Below are positions 30,601 to 39,200 of a stretch of DNA of 64,000 bases, in pieces; within the stretch, counting starts at the first letter, position 1; each line of letters begins with the position of its first letter. The position numbers and the translations under genes are program-made. The stretch covers positions 62,001 through 126,000 of the forward strand of contig DATGIL010000053.1 in assembly GCA_035295745.1 (NCBI GenBank). Direction: 5' to 3'. The stretch is from JAIQFL01 sp035295745 (GTDB lineage Bacteria > Acidobacteriota > Terriglobia > Bryobacterales > Bryobacteraceae). The notes beneath the pieces were generated by a model that ran no database searches, was not told the DNA's origin, and was given only the letters and a program-made list of their open reading frames with translations.

Positions 30601-30936
30601 ATTGGGGAGAGAAGAATCGAGCGTGATGGGGTGGACGGTGAGGCTCTCGAAGTTGCGGCGCTCGCGGAGGCCGATCAGGGCGAGCAGGCCGCTCCATTCG
30701 CCGAGCACCATGGGATGAAGCTTGTGATTCTCGTCAAAGAGGGCGCGATCGAAGAGCAGCGCGCGAGCCCAAGCATCCGGAATGGAGTAGATACGCTGCG
30801 GCTCGGAAGGGATCTCGATGGCTTCGGCCAGGTGATTCAACTGGGTGGGACGCTCCTCCCAGACACCCGCGGCCTGCGGGTCGGGGAAGCGATTGCCGGT
30901 ACCGGACTTTCGTTTTGGAAGGTATGCGTGAGGCAT
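27637..30936 (-). CDS. Large actin/Hsp70-fold ATPase with long N-terminal region
   Basis: The 1099-residue protein has about 550 N-terminal residues of unrecognised sequence, then an actin/Hsp70-type ATPase with phosphate-1 VTLGVDFGSTGSGIYQRF (near residue 555), phosphate-2 VTVDIGGGTTDMAVW, and a nucleotide-binding IFAGGNGSKIFRW segment. The C-terminus is charged and Lys-rich (RDKKKRKDE). It is a different branch from the zinc-ribbon Hsp70-like protein of the same block. No signal peptide or membrane helix is seen, so it is cytoplasmic. It starts 17 bp after the tubulin-like gene stop, suggesting a functional pair. Confidence 0.85.
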   Translation of the reverse strand: MPHAYLPKRKSGTGNRFPDPQAAGVWEERPTQLNHLAEAIEIPSEPQRIYSIPDAWARALLFDRALFDENHKLHPMVLGEWSGLLALIGLRERRNFESLTVHPITLDSSLPNSFSAVLAQLVPQDENMLSPESNWQQFYILRWQLTPWTHNNPRAFAFTSPMTLVSTGADYSGLISSDEVPWFDGERLTDPADHLATRERRALAEWILALSRELTRQITNTVRKSRIVDLVNDFAHRLDATAKAPSNPEDVLSTNVYMGLHDGIYRALDRPLKSETSNTSDVQIITSKPTAPTYYLIEPSLSQQWQLNAKDILIFGDVHLATADRYTNSGQVQGTMPGGQNWATSGFFFQNRLIYLRDGGVAFPGCLPVSVAGDPKKRSIVLPLSEEVLKLFTPKEIQESFSVAWQPNGGALCSLRLRLKTSSGKERTCRIQKTYNEADMVLVEDLPLITIWPNFRISTVNWQAYYTFEMWSSQKRDELKVKPWADDEREPAANRFQNLDQRHFEVSFTHKYPEALICSTPYVDLDNHSGETAKGLLLINQPEVLSPPAMTRVTLGVDFGSTGSGIYQRFKGDPKPVVFKNRLHQITGYDPKVFSRFTRELFIPARDWSADEILSVFQDFGDPKEGPNARVVLRDGHVLYTEDPRTFISGDRKRVKSNLKWGDQSEKIAARDFLRQICLQSAAEIAVEGCTTADLRYSYPTAFSDGDIANLEATWDRVVDDLEKQTGIEFRVNPTFLDPVTGEEKPADNREAITATKFFCDYAGEGNRMDITGGAVTVDIGGGTTDMAVWNRMELVSHSSVVFAGRDIFLNPLRKNPSILSEIDPRVSHTIEELLKTGEKDAAYDAHLEAIISKHGKELIDGLHLQESEGVKGFLSILETGLCGIGFYAGLLVRRVQTAAAFKAGRRVAIFAGGNGSKIFRWCALGRLTERSEIHQRFSKAFLNAADLKNTKIEIRLSEKPKSEVAYGLVCQDLPLRVKEDFAKPIAGEAYMIGETEQPWDSSPPAEEIRKRNVMVDRKFPVFQQFLEALDETADEDLLDRLGGQVDLRLTMLSQEVANAQQRDKKKRKDENLLRNEPIFIIALKAYLAMRIEEWARRA

Positions 30937-30953
30937 GGAAGGCTCCGCGTTGA

Positions 30954-32441
30954 CTACTCGACTTCACAGGAATCGAACAAGGCACGGACGAGACGGCCGG
31001 CGCCGGCGGCGGTATCGTCTTTGACGGTGGAACGGGCCGCACGAGTCAAAACGGTGCGGTCGTCGATTTTGGTTTTCGGGCGGTTGAGGAGCAGGCGGGC
31101 AAGGTCGACCTGCTGGAATTCGCGGGGCAGCTTGAGACGCCAGTTCTGGCCCTGCGAGACGGCGAAGACGTTGGGATTGACGAGGCCGGGAGAGAAATTG
31201 GCGCGCCGCGGGGTAGAGACATGGAGCAGCCACTCGAGCACCTTGACGGTGTAGGCGTCGACGGCGGCGAGTGCAGCGCGGGAATCGTCGGGCTTCACGT
31301 TTTTGCGCTCAATGTGGTCGACCCACCAGGGCGTTTTGCTGCCGCCGGCACGGAGAGCTTCGAGGATCTGCGGATAGAAGATGTAGTGGTAAGAGACGGC
31401 GAAGACGGCCATCTTCTGGAGCTTGTTCTGGAGCTTGTGGACCTGGGCTCCGCCCATTTGCGGGTCGCAGGGGAGGTCATCCCAGGTGAGCTTGCCTTCT
31501 TCCTGGCGGGAGGCGACGGCGAGGCTGTAGTCCTTCGAGTGGCTGTCGGCATCGAAGAAGCGAAGCGCTCCCATGCCGGCCACGAGTTCGATGAAGTGCG
31601 GCTCGTTGCGCTGCTCCTTGGCGCCAACGGCGGAGACGGTCATTTCGGCGGGAATTTCTTCGCCGACCGCGTAGATGGAGTGGCAGATGGCAAGGAAGTT
31701 GCGCTCGTTGTAATACTTCAGCGCCTCGGCGGTGGCCAGCGGAAAGGAGCCGGGGTCGGCCTGAATGGCTTCGCCTTCGACTTTGCGGAACTGGAAGAAG
31801 GGCAGGAAGAGGACGAGTCCATAGCGCGCGTTGGAGACGTCGGTTTCGAGATTATTGGAGAGAAGGCGGACGAGCGTAGGCACTCCGGAAGCGCCGGAGC
31901 CTCCGAAGACGGAGCCCGCGAAGAGGATGTGCGGCGGCGCGGAGGAGGCGCTGTGGTGGATGGCGGTGCGGAAGTCCTTCCATTCGGCGCGGTCGAAGTT
32001 GACGGAGTTGGCGAAGACGGTGGCGCCGATGGCGGGGCGTCCACGAAAGCCTTGTTTGACGGACATTTCGAGCTCGCCACGCTCGAAGAAGAGGTCCATG
32101 AGCTCTGCTTCTTCGGACGCGTTGTTGGCGAGCTGGTTGTAATTGAAGATCTCTTTGAGGGTGTCGGTCTGGTGATGGACGATGGGGGTCCAGGGGCCGG
32201 CGAGGGTGAGCTGAGCGGCGAAGAGGTCGGACTTGCCGACTTTGACGAGCTGTTTGCAGGCCTGGTAGGCCTTTTCGATGTTCTGGCACTCCTCGACGTT
32301 GCCATTGTTCTCGTCTGGATCGACGAGGAGGGCGGAAAGAGTGGGGGCTCTGTCGGGGAGCATGCCGGCGGCTCCGAGGTGGATGAGCGACTGCATGAGC
32401 TTGGCGCCGCTGCCTCCGACTGCGACTAGGAAATTACTCAT
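30954..32441 (-). CDS. Tubulin/FtsZ-superfamily GTPase-like protein
   Basis: The 495-residue protein begins with a Rossmann-type FLVAVGGSGAKLMQSLIHL and carries GGSGASG at 180-186 in the context FAGSVFGGSGASGVPTLV, matching the glycine-rich phosphate loop (GGTGSG) of tubulin/FtsZ proteins, with one extra residue as in the Tubulin_2-like family. It is longer than and quite unlike cell-division FtsZ. Such proteins have been linked by genome context to vWA-domain partners and membrane remodelling; here a vWA lipoprotein lies two genes upstream. It probably binds GTP and may polymerise. The upstream membrane gene is 128 bp away across repeat copy 4. Confidence 0.82.
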   Translation of the reverse strand: MSNFLVAVGGSGAKLMQSLIHLGAAGMLPDRAPTLSALLVDPDENNGNVEECQNIEKAYQACKQLVKVGKSDLFAAQLTLAGPWTPIVHHQTDTLKEIFNYNQLANNASEEAELMDLFFERGELEMSVKQGFRGRPAIGATVFANSVNFDRAEWKDFRTAIHHSASSAPPHILFAGSVFGGSGASGVPTLVRLLSNNLETDVSNARYGLVLFLPFFQFRKVEGEAIQADPGSFPLATAEALKYYNERNFLAICHSIYAVGEEIPAEMTVSAVGAKEQRNEPHFIELVAGMGALRFFDADSHSKDYSLAVASRQEEGKLTWDDLPCDPQMGGAQVHKLQNKLQKMAVFAVSYHYIFYPQILEALRAGGSKTPWWVDHIERKNVKPDDSRAALAAVDAYTVKVLEWLLHVSTPRRANFSPGLVNPNVFAVSQGQNWRLKLPREFQQVDLARLLLNRPKTKIDDRTVLTRAARSTVKDDTAAGAGRLVRALFDSCEVE

Positions 32442-32497
32442 TTAGGAAAGACTCCTGAAGTAAGGGAATGATGTGGGACGACGATGTGAATCGCCGA

Positions 32498-32562
32498 TCT
32501 GGTGGGTGACCGAAAAGCGTCGAGATGAGTCTCGACGCGGCAAACAGGAGTGTTTGCGCCAC
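32498..32562 (+). repeat. Double-hairpin repeat, copy 4
   Basis: Stem 1 GCGTCGAGA/TCTCGACGC with TGAG loop, stem 2 GCAAACA/TGTTTGC with GGAG loop, GCCAC tail. It lies 7 nt beyond the stop of the 158-residue membrane-protein gene and upstream of the tubulin-like gene, both minus strand. Confidence 0.92.
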
Positions 32563-32569
32563 ATCGCAT

Positions 32570-33046
32570 TTACCAGCCCCTCCGCATGATGCCGGAGCCG
32601 GGGACTATGTATTTGGTGTTGACCGGGGAGAACAGGACCGTGGCGAGGTAGTAGAAGGCGGGCCCCCATACGACATAAAAAAGTGCGAGCACCCAGCCGT
32701 TTTCGGTGACTTCCGGGCCGAGGAAGATGGCGGCCATGCTGCCGAGAATTACCGCCAGGAAGAGCGCGAACCAGATCGCCAGCCAGGTGCCGGCGGAGAG
32801 CTGGTTAGCGCGCGGGCCCCATTCGCCGAGCACGTACCAGGCGAAGGCGCAGAAGATCGAGATGCCGCCCGCCACTTCCGACCAGAGCAGAAACTTGTCC
32901 AGGAAGTCCTGCACGTTTTGCTGTGCGCCCACCTGGACGCCGAGTTCGCCGGGCCAGTTGAGGGCGTAGGCGCCGTAGACCAGCCCGCCACAGACCAGGT
33001 AAATGAAAATGATCAACAGGAAATCAAGCAGCACTCGACTCTTCAT
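32570..33046 (-). CDS. Small four-helix membrane protein
   Basis: The 158-residue protein has four hydrophobic helices (about residues 5-28, 52-72, 86-106 and 118-138) and short loops, with a positively charged tail ending PGSGIMRRGW. No known family motif is seen. It lies between the vWA lipoprotein gene (21 bp) and the tubulin-like gene and is likely the integral membrane component of the system. A double-hairpin element follows its stop by 7 nt. Confidence 0.7.
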   Translation of the reverse strand: MKSRVLLDFLLIIFIYLVCGGLVYGAYALNWPGELGVQVGAQQNVQDFLDKFLLWSEVAGGISIFCAFAWYVLGEWGPRANQLSAGTWLAIWFALFLAVILGSMAAIFLGPEVTENGWVLALFYVVWGPAFYYLATVLFSPVNTKYIVPGSGIMRRGW

Positions 33047-33067
33047 CGCAATTCGCCGGATCCTCTC

Positions 33068-34417
33068 TCAATTGGTCAAGACGTACAGATAATAGCGGGC
33101 CAGCGGAGTTTCGTGCTGACTCATTTTTAGACGGAGCACATTCAGAAAATGTCGCAGGCTGAGAGTCCTGCCGGGGCGCGCGCCTTTCTCTTCGGGAAAG
33201 CGGCCATCGGCGAGTTCCTGCGGGGACTCGAGATTCCAGGGTTCCAGGTCGACCAGAGGCTGCTCCCAATCTTCCATCAGATCGATTTGAAACCGGTACA
33301 TGGCGTCGGCGTCCATACGGGCGCGGTGGATGGTGATTTGATGTGGATCGGTGTCCATCGACACGGTGAGTTGCTCGGGGGCGCCGGGATCGGGAGTGAC
33401 CTCACCGTTGCAGCACTTGATGGCGGTGACGCGCGGATGGAGGCCCAGTTTGACGTGGGGGCCGAGCGTCAGGCGGCCGGCGTCCTTCTCCACCATATTC
33501 AACTTGAGATCGTGGCGCACGCGGGTGAGGACGGGGTAGTGGCCCTTGGATCCGGGCACCTGGCGATCGTCGGGAGAGTAAGCGGATTTGTTATCGGCGG
33601 GAGTGACGTCGATGTCGTGCACGAGCCGCTCCACGGGGTGGCGCGCGAAGACGATGCGGAAGTAATCTTTGTCCGCGATCTTGAGATCTTCCACGAGGTG
33701 TCTGAGGGCGAAGCGGACATCGGCGGCCTGTCCGGAGACGAGGAAGTAGAAGGGCATGGAGTCGGCCGCTTCAGGATCGGAATGCGGCAGGTCGGCTTTG
33801 CCGCGGAAGGCGCTGCGGACGCCGAGGACGCCGACGGCGAGGTTCTCTTTGTTCAGATAGGCGTCGTCGAGCAGGACGGCGAGGGTGCCTGCGCCGTCTT
33901 TGTCCTGCCAGAGATCGGTGACGATTACTTTGACCTGATGCTTTTCGGCGCCGGCCGATTCGTCGGGATGCTGATCGTGCTGGATGGCTTTTTCGATGTG
34001 CGTGCTGCGGTCGGTGAAGGCGGAGGGCGAAAGGAATTCGCCAAGACTGTTGGCGGAGATTTTGCGGGGCTCGCCATCGCCGAAACGCCAGAAGGAGACC
34101 GTGGCATTCCACGATTCACTGAGAATATCGCCGGCCTGGTTGAGGACGCGAGTGAAGTAGTTGGGCTGGCCGGGACGGGCGGGGGCCAGGAAGGCCTTCA
34201 TGGAACCGGAGGAATCGAGATAGAAATGCAGATCGATTTTGGAGGACACGGCGGCAGGCGCGGCTTCCGCCTTATCGGGAAGAGGCGGCGGGACGCTGGT
34301 GCAGTGACGGGCGCAGGCGGAAACAATCATCGCGAATGTGACTACGAGAAAGAGGGCAAAAAGGGGTAGAGATGGGGTTCGAAGGTTTCGAGGTCCGCCA
34401 TTTCCGTAGATACGCAC
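33068..34417 (-). CDS. Lipoprotein with a von Willebrand A (MIDAS) domain
   Basis: I choose the GTG at 34417 because AGGAG lies 7 nt before it; the frame is open to 34465 but that part overlaps the previous gene and lacks such a site. The 449-residue product has a signal with a good lipobox (IVSAC, lipidated Cys35) and a vWA domain opening with the MIDAS motif DSSGS at 68-72 and a later conserved Asp in VIVTDLW. The C-terminal half is beta-rich and unassigned. vWA proteins bind partners through a metal ion at this site. It lies 21 bp before the membrane-protein gene. Confidence 0.82.
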   Translation of the reverse strand: MRIYGNGGPRNLRTPSLPLFALFLVVTFAMIVSACARHCTSVPPPLPDKAEAAPAAVSSKIDLHFYLDSSGSMKAFLAPARPGQPNYFTRVLNQAGDILSESWNATVSFWRFGDGEPRKISANSLGEFLSPSAFTDRSTHIEKAIQHDQHPDESAGAEKHQVKVIVTDLWQDKDGAGTLAVLLDDAYLNKENLAVGVLGVRSAFRGKADLPHSDPEAADSMPFYFLVSGQAADVRFALRHLVEDLKIADKDYFRIVFARHPVERLVHDIDVTPADNKSAYSPDDRQVPGSKGHYPVLTRVRHDLKLNMVEKDAGRLTLGPHVKLGLHPRVTAIKCCNGEVTPDPGAPEQLTVSMDTDPHQITIHRARMDADAMYRFQIDLMEDWEQPLVDLEPWNLESPQELADGRFPEEKGARPGRTLSLRHFLNVLRLKMSQHETPLARYYLYVLTN

Positions 34418-34427
34418 GAAATGTCTC

Positions 34428-35828
34428 CTAGTTTCGCAATCGCCAATGCGTGAATCGTAGTCCACGCTCTGACTTAGGTTTCGAGGGAACGATATAGCTT
34501 ACTACAAGACTGGGCCCGTCAAAACTGAGTCCACAACAGGAGTTGGGGTGACAATCGCGGTCTTCGAAATCCAGGCCGATCGGCAAGCCGGCAAAGACCG
34601 TCAGTTGGTGACGCATCGGTGAGTCGGCGCGGTTAAAATACGCCATGTTAGGGCCGGAGCAGCCCACTGGCATACCCGGCTCAAGCGTACCATAGTGACG
34701 CGACGGCTGATCGACGCCGAGGAACTCGATGGTTTCGAGGAGATTCACGCAGAGGCCGGAAGGCTCGGCTCTGGCGATGGAGGCCTGCGACGGAAGAGGT
34801 GTGAACTCGTCGTAGTGGCGCTCGAAGAAGACGCGGAGCCAGCCGGTCTGTCCGTCGCGTGTTCCGGCGATTCGCGCCTCGAGGCCGCGGTCGCCGAAGC
34901 CCGCCCAAAGCGGAACCACGCCAAGCGGCATCTTGAGCTCCGCCGAGGAGCGGGAGAAGAGTGGGGTGAAGTTGCGAAGCTCGAAAGATTCGCGTTCCTG
35001 CTCGTTTATGCGGTAGACGAAAACTTCCTCCTCTCCACATACCGTCACGAGACCGTTCTCCATTACAGGGCCAAGGAAAGATGTTCCGGCGATCTGGAAG
35101 GGCTGACTGCCGGCGCGGTCATCGTCAAAGTAGCGGATGGCGAGGACCGCCTCGCGGGCGGTAGGAACGCGCATGAGAAAGGCGTAGGCATCGGGAGTGG
35201 CGGCGAGTCCACGAAAGAAGATGGATTCGGCGGCGGAGAGATTAGCGACGATTTCGTGGCCGGCGGGCGGGCAGTAGAGGATGCTGGCTTCGTGCTGAAC
35301 GAGAGGGAGTGACCAGATGCCTTCGGAATCGAGCGCCAGGAGCATGGGGCGGCGGGCGGCGCGGTTGCCGATTACGGCGTCGACGATTGCGAAGCGATTG
35401 AAGCCGGCGGAGGGAGAAGTGATGAGGGCCCAATCGCGAGGCTTGGCGCCGGGTCCGAGGGAGAGGCGGGAGAGTTGTCCTCCGGCGGCGAGGCACCACA
35501 GATGGCGACCATGGGCAATGGGCGGAGCGTGGAAGACTCCGGGGACAAATAGCACTTGGGGGGAGGGTGTGGAGGAAAGTTTGCGGATGTCGGGAGTTTC
35601 GGGCGGCGGGAGCGGCGTGCGGCAACCGCGGCAGAAGCGGGCATCGGCGGGGCAAACGACACCGCACGATCGGCAGACAGCGACCGGCTCACGGAATTCG
35701 CACGCGCAAAATCCGGAGGTGAGATTCGGTAAGGTACGCCCACAACCGGGGTACGGGCACTGGGTTACCGGCTCGGGAACCGAGGTTGGCGCCAACGTCA
35801 TGAGGCAAGGGTCTTTTCCCGGAATCAA
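34428..35828 (-). CDS. Double zinc-ribbon protein with propeller-like body
   Basis: The 466-residue protein has two N-terminal zinc-ribbon modules (Cys pairs in CPYPGC...CAC and CRSCGVVC...CRGC, about residues 24-70), a Pro linker, then about 380 residues of repeated beta segments suggesting a beta-propeller. No signal peptide is present, so it is cytoplasmic. TTG at 35828 has GGAG at correct spacing; an ATG nine codons in (35801) is the alternative start. It is the first gene of the nine-gene block, and its stop codon overlaps the ribosome site of the vWA gene. Zinc ribbons also occur on the Hsp70-like member, hinting at a shared interaction. Confidence 0.72.
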   Translation of the reverse strand: MIPGKDPCLMTLAPTSVPEPVTQCPYPGCGRTLPNLTSGFCACEFREPVAVCRSCGVVCPADARFCRGCRTPLPPPETPDIRKLSSTPSPQVLFVPGVFHAPPIAHGRHLWCLAAGGQLSRLSLGPGAKPRDWALITSPSAGFNRFAIVDAVIGNRAARRPMLLALDSEGIWSLPLVQHEASILYCPPAGHEIVANLSAAESIFFRGLAATPDAYAFLMRVPTAREAVLAIRYFDDDRAGSQPFQIAGTSFLGPVMENGLVTVCGEEEVFVYRINEQERESFELRNFTPLFSRSSAELKMPLGVVPLWAGFGDRGLEARIAGTRDGQTGWLRVFFERHYDEFTPLPSQASIARAEPSGLCVNLLETIEFLGVDQPSRHYGTLEPGMPVGCSGPNMAYFNRADSPMRHQLTVFAGLPIGLDFEDRDCHPNSCCGLSFDGPSLVVSYIVPSKPKSERGLRFTHWRLRN

Positions 35829-36299
35829 CTGGATCTCCGAAACTGGGGTGGTGCGCCGGGACAGCAGCCGTCAGGCCAATTTTTAAGCATACACCCGGGT
35901 CTACTTTAAGAGCTACCGATAGTTAATACGTATGGTACTGGAGAAACGTTCTCCTGGTTTAGAAGCGGCGGAAGGGGCCGAGGACGTCGTGCTTCAGGGT
36001 GCAATGCGTGCGTCATGCGGACTCGGGGTTTATCGCCGAGGAGCCGAGACGCGAAGAGAGAGGAGGAAGACTGCGGGTGGAGAGGAAGAACAGGTTTCGC
36101 GAGGTGTGAAGCAATAAGACCGGCGAGCAGCTACTAAGGATGGTAAATGCGGCCCTCGCCGTCGCTGGGTTCGGAGTCAAGGATCACAAAGAGAACTTGC
36201 GCATTTCAGGATGCGGTCCATTTTTGTCTCGCGCGTATTGACTTGCGGGCCGGATCCATATTAATGTCGCGGGTAACAAACTCTCTGTTGGAGGTCTCG
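35829..36299. other. Divergent intergenic region before the nine-gene block and the TonB receptor
   Basis: About 470 bp with no convincing gene. It should contain the leftward promoter of the tubulin/actin block (near 35880-35930, where the sequence is AT-richer) and the rightward promoter of the TonB-dependent receptor. A purine-rich segment (about 36040-36100) resembles low-complexity spacer and may be junk. No double-hairpin element is found here. Confidence 0.45.
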
Positions 36300-39200
36300 G
36301 TGAACTGCACTCGCATATTCCAGTGGTGTCTGGTTGCGTGTCTGCTTTCCGTTTCGTTGACGCCGCTTGGCGGACAGACCATGTTCGGGCGAATTTCGGG
36401 CACCATCACCGATCCTTCGGGCGCGGTGATTCCGGGCGCCCGGGTGACGGTGACGAATACCGACACGCAGGCGTTGCGTACGGTGAATGCCGATGAGCAC
36501 GGCTTCTATGTCGTGGAGACGCTGACGATTGGGCCTTATCGCGTCGCGGCCGATCAGCCCGGGTTCAATCGGGCCACGGTGGGTGGTGTGTCTTTGGTGG
36601 CGGATGGGCACGTCACGGTGGACCTGCGGCTCAATATCGGACCGGAAGGCCAGATGGTCGATGTAGTGGCGGGGAATAGTGCGGTATTGAACACGGTCTC
36701 GGCCGAGATTTCGCAAGTGGTGGACCGGCAGCAGATCGAGAATCTTGGTTTGAACGGGCGGAATTATATGGAGCTGCTGACCCTGGTTCCGGGCGCGGTG
36801 ATCACCAATCCCGACCAGTTCAGCGTGATGACCACGTTGAGTGCGACGAACCAATCCGTGAACGGGCACCGTACCAACTCGAACAACATGACGGTGGATG
36901 GACTGGGCAACCTGGACGGCGGTGCGAACGGCAGCCTGATCAACAATATCAGCCCGGATTTTACGCAGGAAGTGAAGATCCAGACTTCCAATTTCTCGGC
37001 AGAGTACGGGCGCTCGTCGGGCGTGGCGTTCAACCTGGTGACCAAGAACGGCAGCAACCAGTTTCATGGATCGGCGTTCGAATATTTCCGCAACGACGCG
37101 TTGGATGCGCGCAATTTCTTTGCGCCGGATAAGACCGCGCTGCGGTTTAACGATTTCGGTTACGACCTGGGCGGTCCGATCAAGAAGAACAAGGTGTTCT
37201 TCTTTGTGGGGCAGGAGTGGAAGCGATTGCGTCAGGCGACGGCGCCGATTCGCGTGACGCTGCCGAGCAGCGCAGAGTTGCAGGGCAACTTCGTGGGCAG
37301 CGGCAAGACCATCGATCAACCGGGCACGAAGACACCATATCCGGGCAACATCATCCCCGCGACGCAGTTGACCACCGATGGCAAGGCAATCGCGAATGTG
37401 TACCGCTTCGCGACGAGCCAGGCGGCAATTTTCTCCGATACGCCCACCACCAACAACGCGACGTTCGAGGTGCCGAATCCGCTGAATTATCGCGAAGACC
37501 TGGGCCGGGTGGACTATCGGATCAACGACAAGCACACGCTGTACGGCCGCTGGGTGGACGACTACAATTCGATCTACCTGGCGTACGGGCCAGGCAGTGT
37601 AACGTCGTCATACCTGCCGATTGTGCCCGAGATTCGCGACCGCCCTGGCAAGAGCACGTTGCTGACGGAAACCTGGGTGGTGTCGTCGAATATCGTCAAC
37701 GATGCACACGTGGGCGCGAGTTGGAACGGACAACGGTACTGGAATCAGGGCGATTCGTATCAGCGCAGCTTTATGGGATTCACCTTTCCGAAAGTCTATA
37801 ATTCTGTGGGCCCATACCCCAACGGGATTCCCGATGTGAACGTGCAGAATTTCGAACAGTGGAAGGGTCCGGATCAGACGCTGACGTCGCCGACCACGCA
37901 GATGGAGGCCGCGGACACGATCTCGTTTGTGCACGGAGCACACACGATACGCGCGGGCGCTTCGGTGATCCGCTATCGCAAAGATCAGAACGGACGATCG
38001 AATTACGACGGAAGCATGGTGTTCAACACCAGCGGCAATCCGAATACTACGGGGTATGCGCTGGCGGACGCGCTGCTGCAGACCTATACGGAGGCGGCGT
38101 ACGATCCCGAGGGGCGCTATCGTTACACGGAACCGGGCGCGTTCATCGACGAGAGTTGGAAAGCAACGCGGAAACTGACGGTGAATCTGGGCTTGCGCTA
38201 CGAGTACATGATGGCGCTGTACTCCACGGTGAACAACCTGGCGAACTTCGTGCCCTCGCTCTACAATCCGGCACAGGCAGTGAGGATCAATGCGAGCGGG
38301 CAGGTGGTGCCGGGGTCGGGGAACATCTACAACGGACTGCAGCGGGTGGCGGATGGGATCAATCCGGCACAGGCGTACCTGGTGCCGAACGCCAACGATC
38401 CGGCGGTGCTGGCGGTTCCAGCGGGCGCGCCCCGGGGCATGTATCCGAGCCAGAATACCTGGGCGCCGCGCGCGGGCCTGGCGTACGCGGTCGACAGCAA
38501 GACAGTGATTCGCACCGGATTCGGACTTTTCTATGACCGCATTCAAGGCAACCCGAGCATGTATACGTTGAACAATCCGCCGTACGTGGGAAGCGTGCAG
38601 TATCAGTATGGGAATCTGGCGAACATCGCCGGTGGCGCGGCGGTAAGCGCACCGTGGGGGACGCTGCAGACGATGAGTCCGAATCTGAAGATTCCGTATT
38701 CCGAGCAGTTCAGCTTTGGGATCCAGCGCGATCTGCCGCTGCAACTGTTTGTAGAGGCCGACTATGTGGGCAGTTTGGGGCGGCACCTGCTGACCGAGCC
38801 CGATATCAATCAGCCGGCGTGGAATGTGCTGGGGGCGGCGTCTTCGACGGCGAATGTAAATACGCTGCGGCCGTTTGCGGGCTACTCGGTGATCCAGCAG
38901 TTCCTGAGCGCGGGCACGTCGAACTATCACGCGTTACAGGTGAAGGTGGAACGGCGGCTGGGCAAGGTGCAGTTGATGACGGCGTACACGTTCTCGAAGA
39001 ATCTCTCGGACGCGTCGTCGGACACCGACAACAATTTCAACTACTACAATCTGAAGGCGACGTACGGTCCGGCGTATTCCTCGAATGCGGGCAGCTCGAT
39101 CGATGTGCGGCATGCGCTGGTAGGCACCGTGGTGTGGTACCTGCCGGAATTGACGGGGCGGCAGGTGTATGTGCGGCTGCCGTTCGGAGGATGGCAGCTG

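Noticed and set aside
32442..32669. Short minus-strand frame over repeat copy 4
   Set aside because: It mostly translates the repeat; the stretch is a spacer between two genes.
36261..38930. Two long minus-strand frames opposite the TonB-dependent receptor
   Set aside because: Arg/His-rich products with no family motifs; antisense shadows of a well-supported gene.
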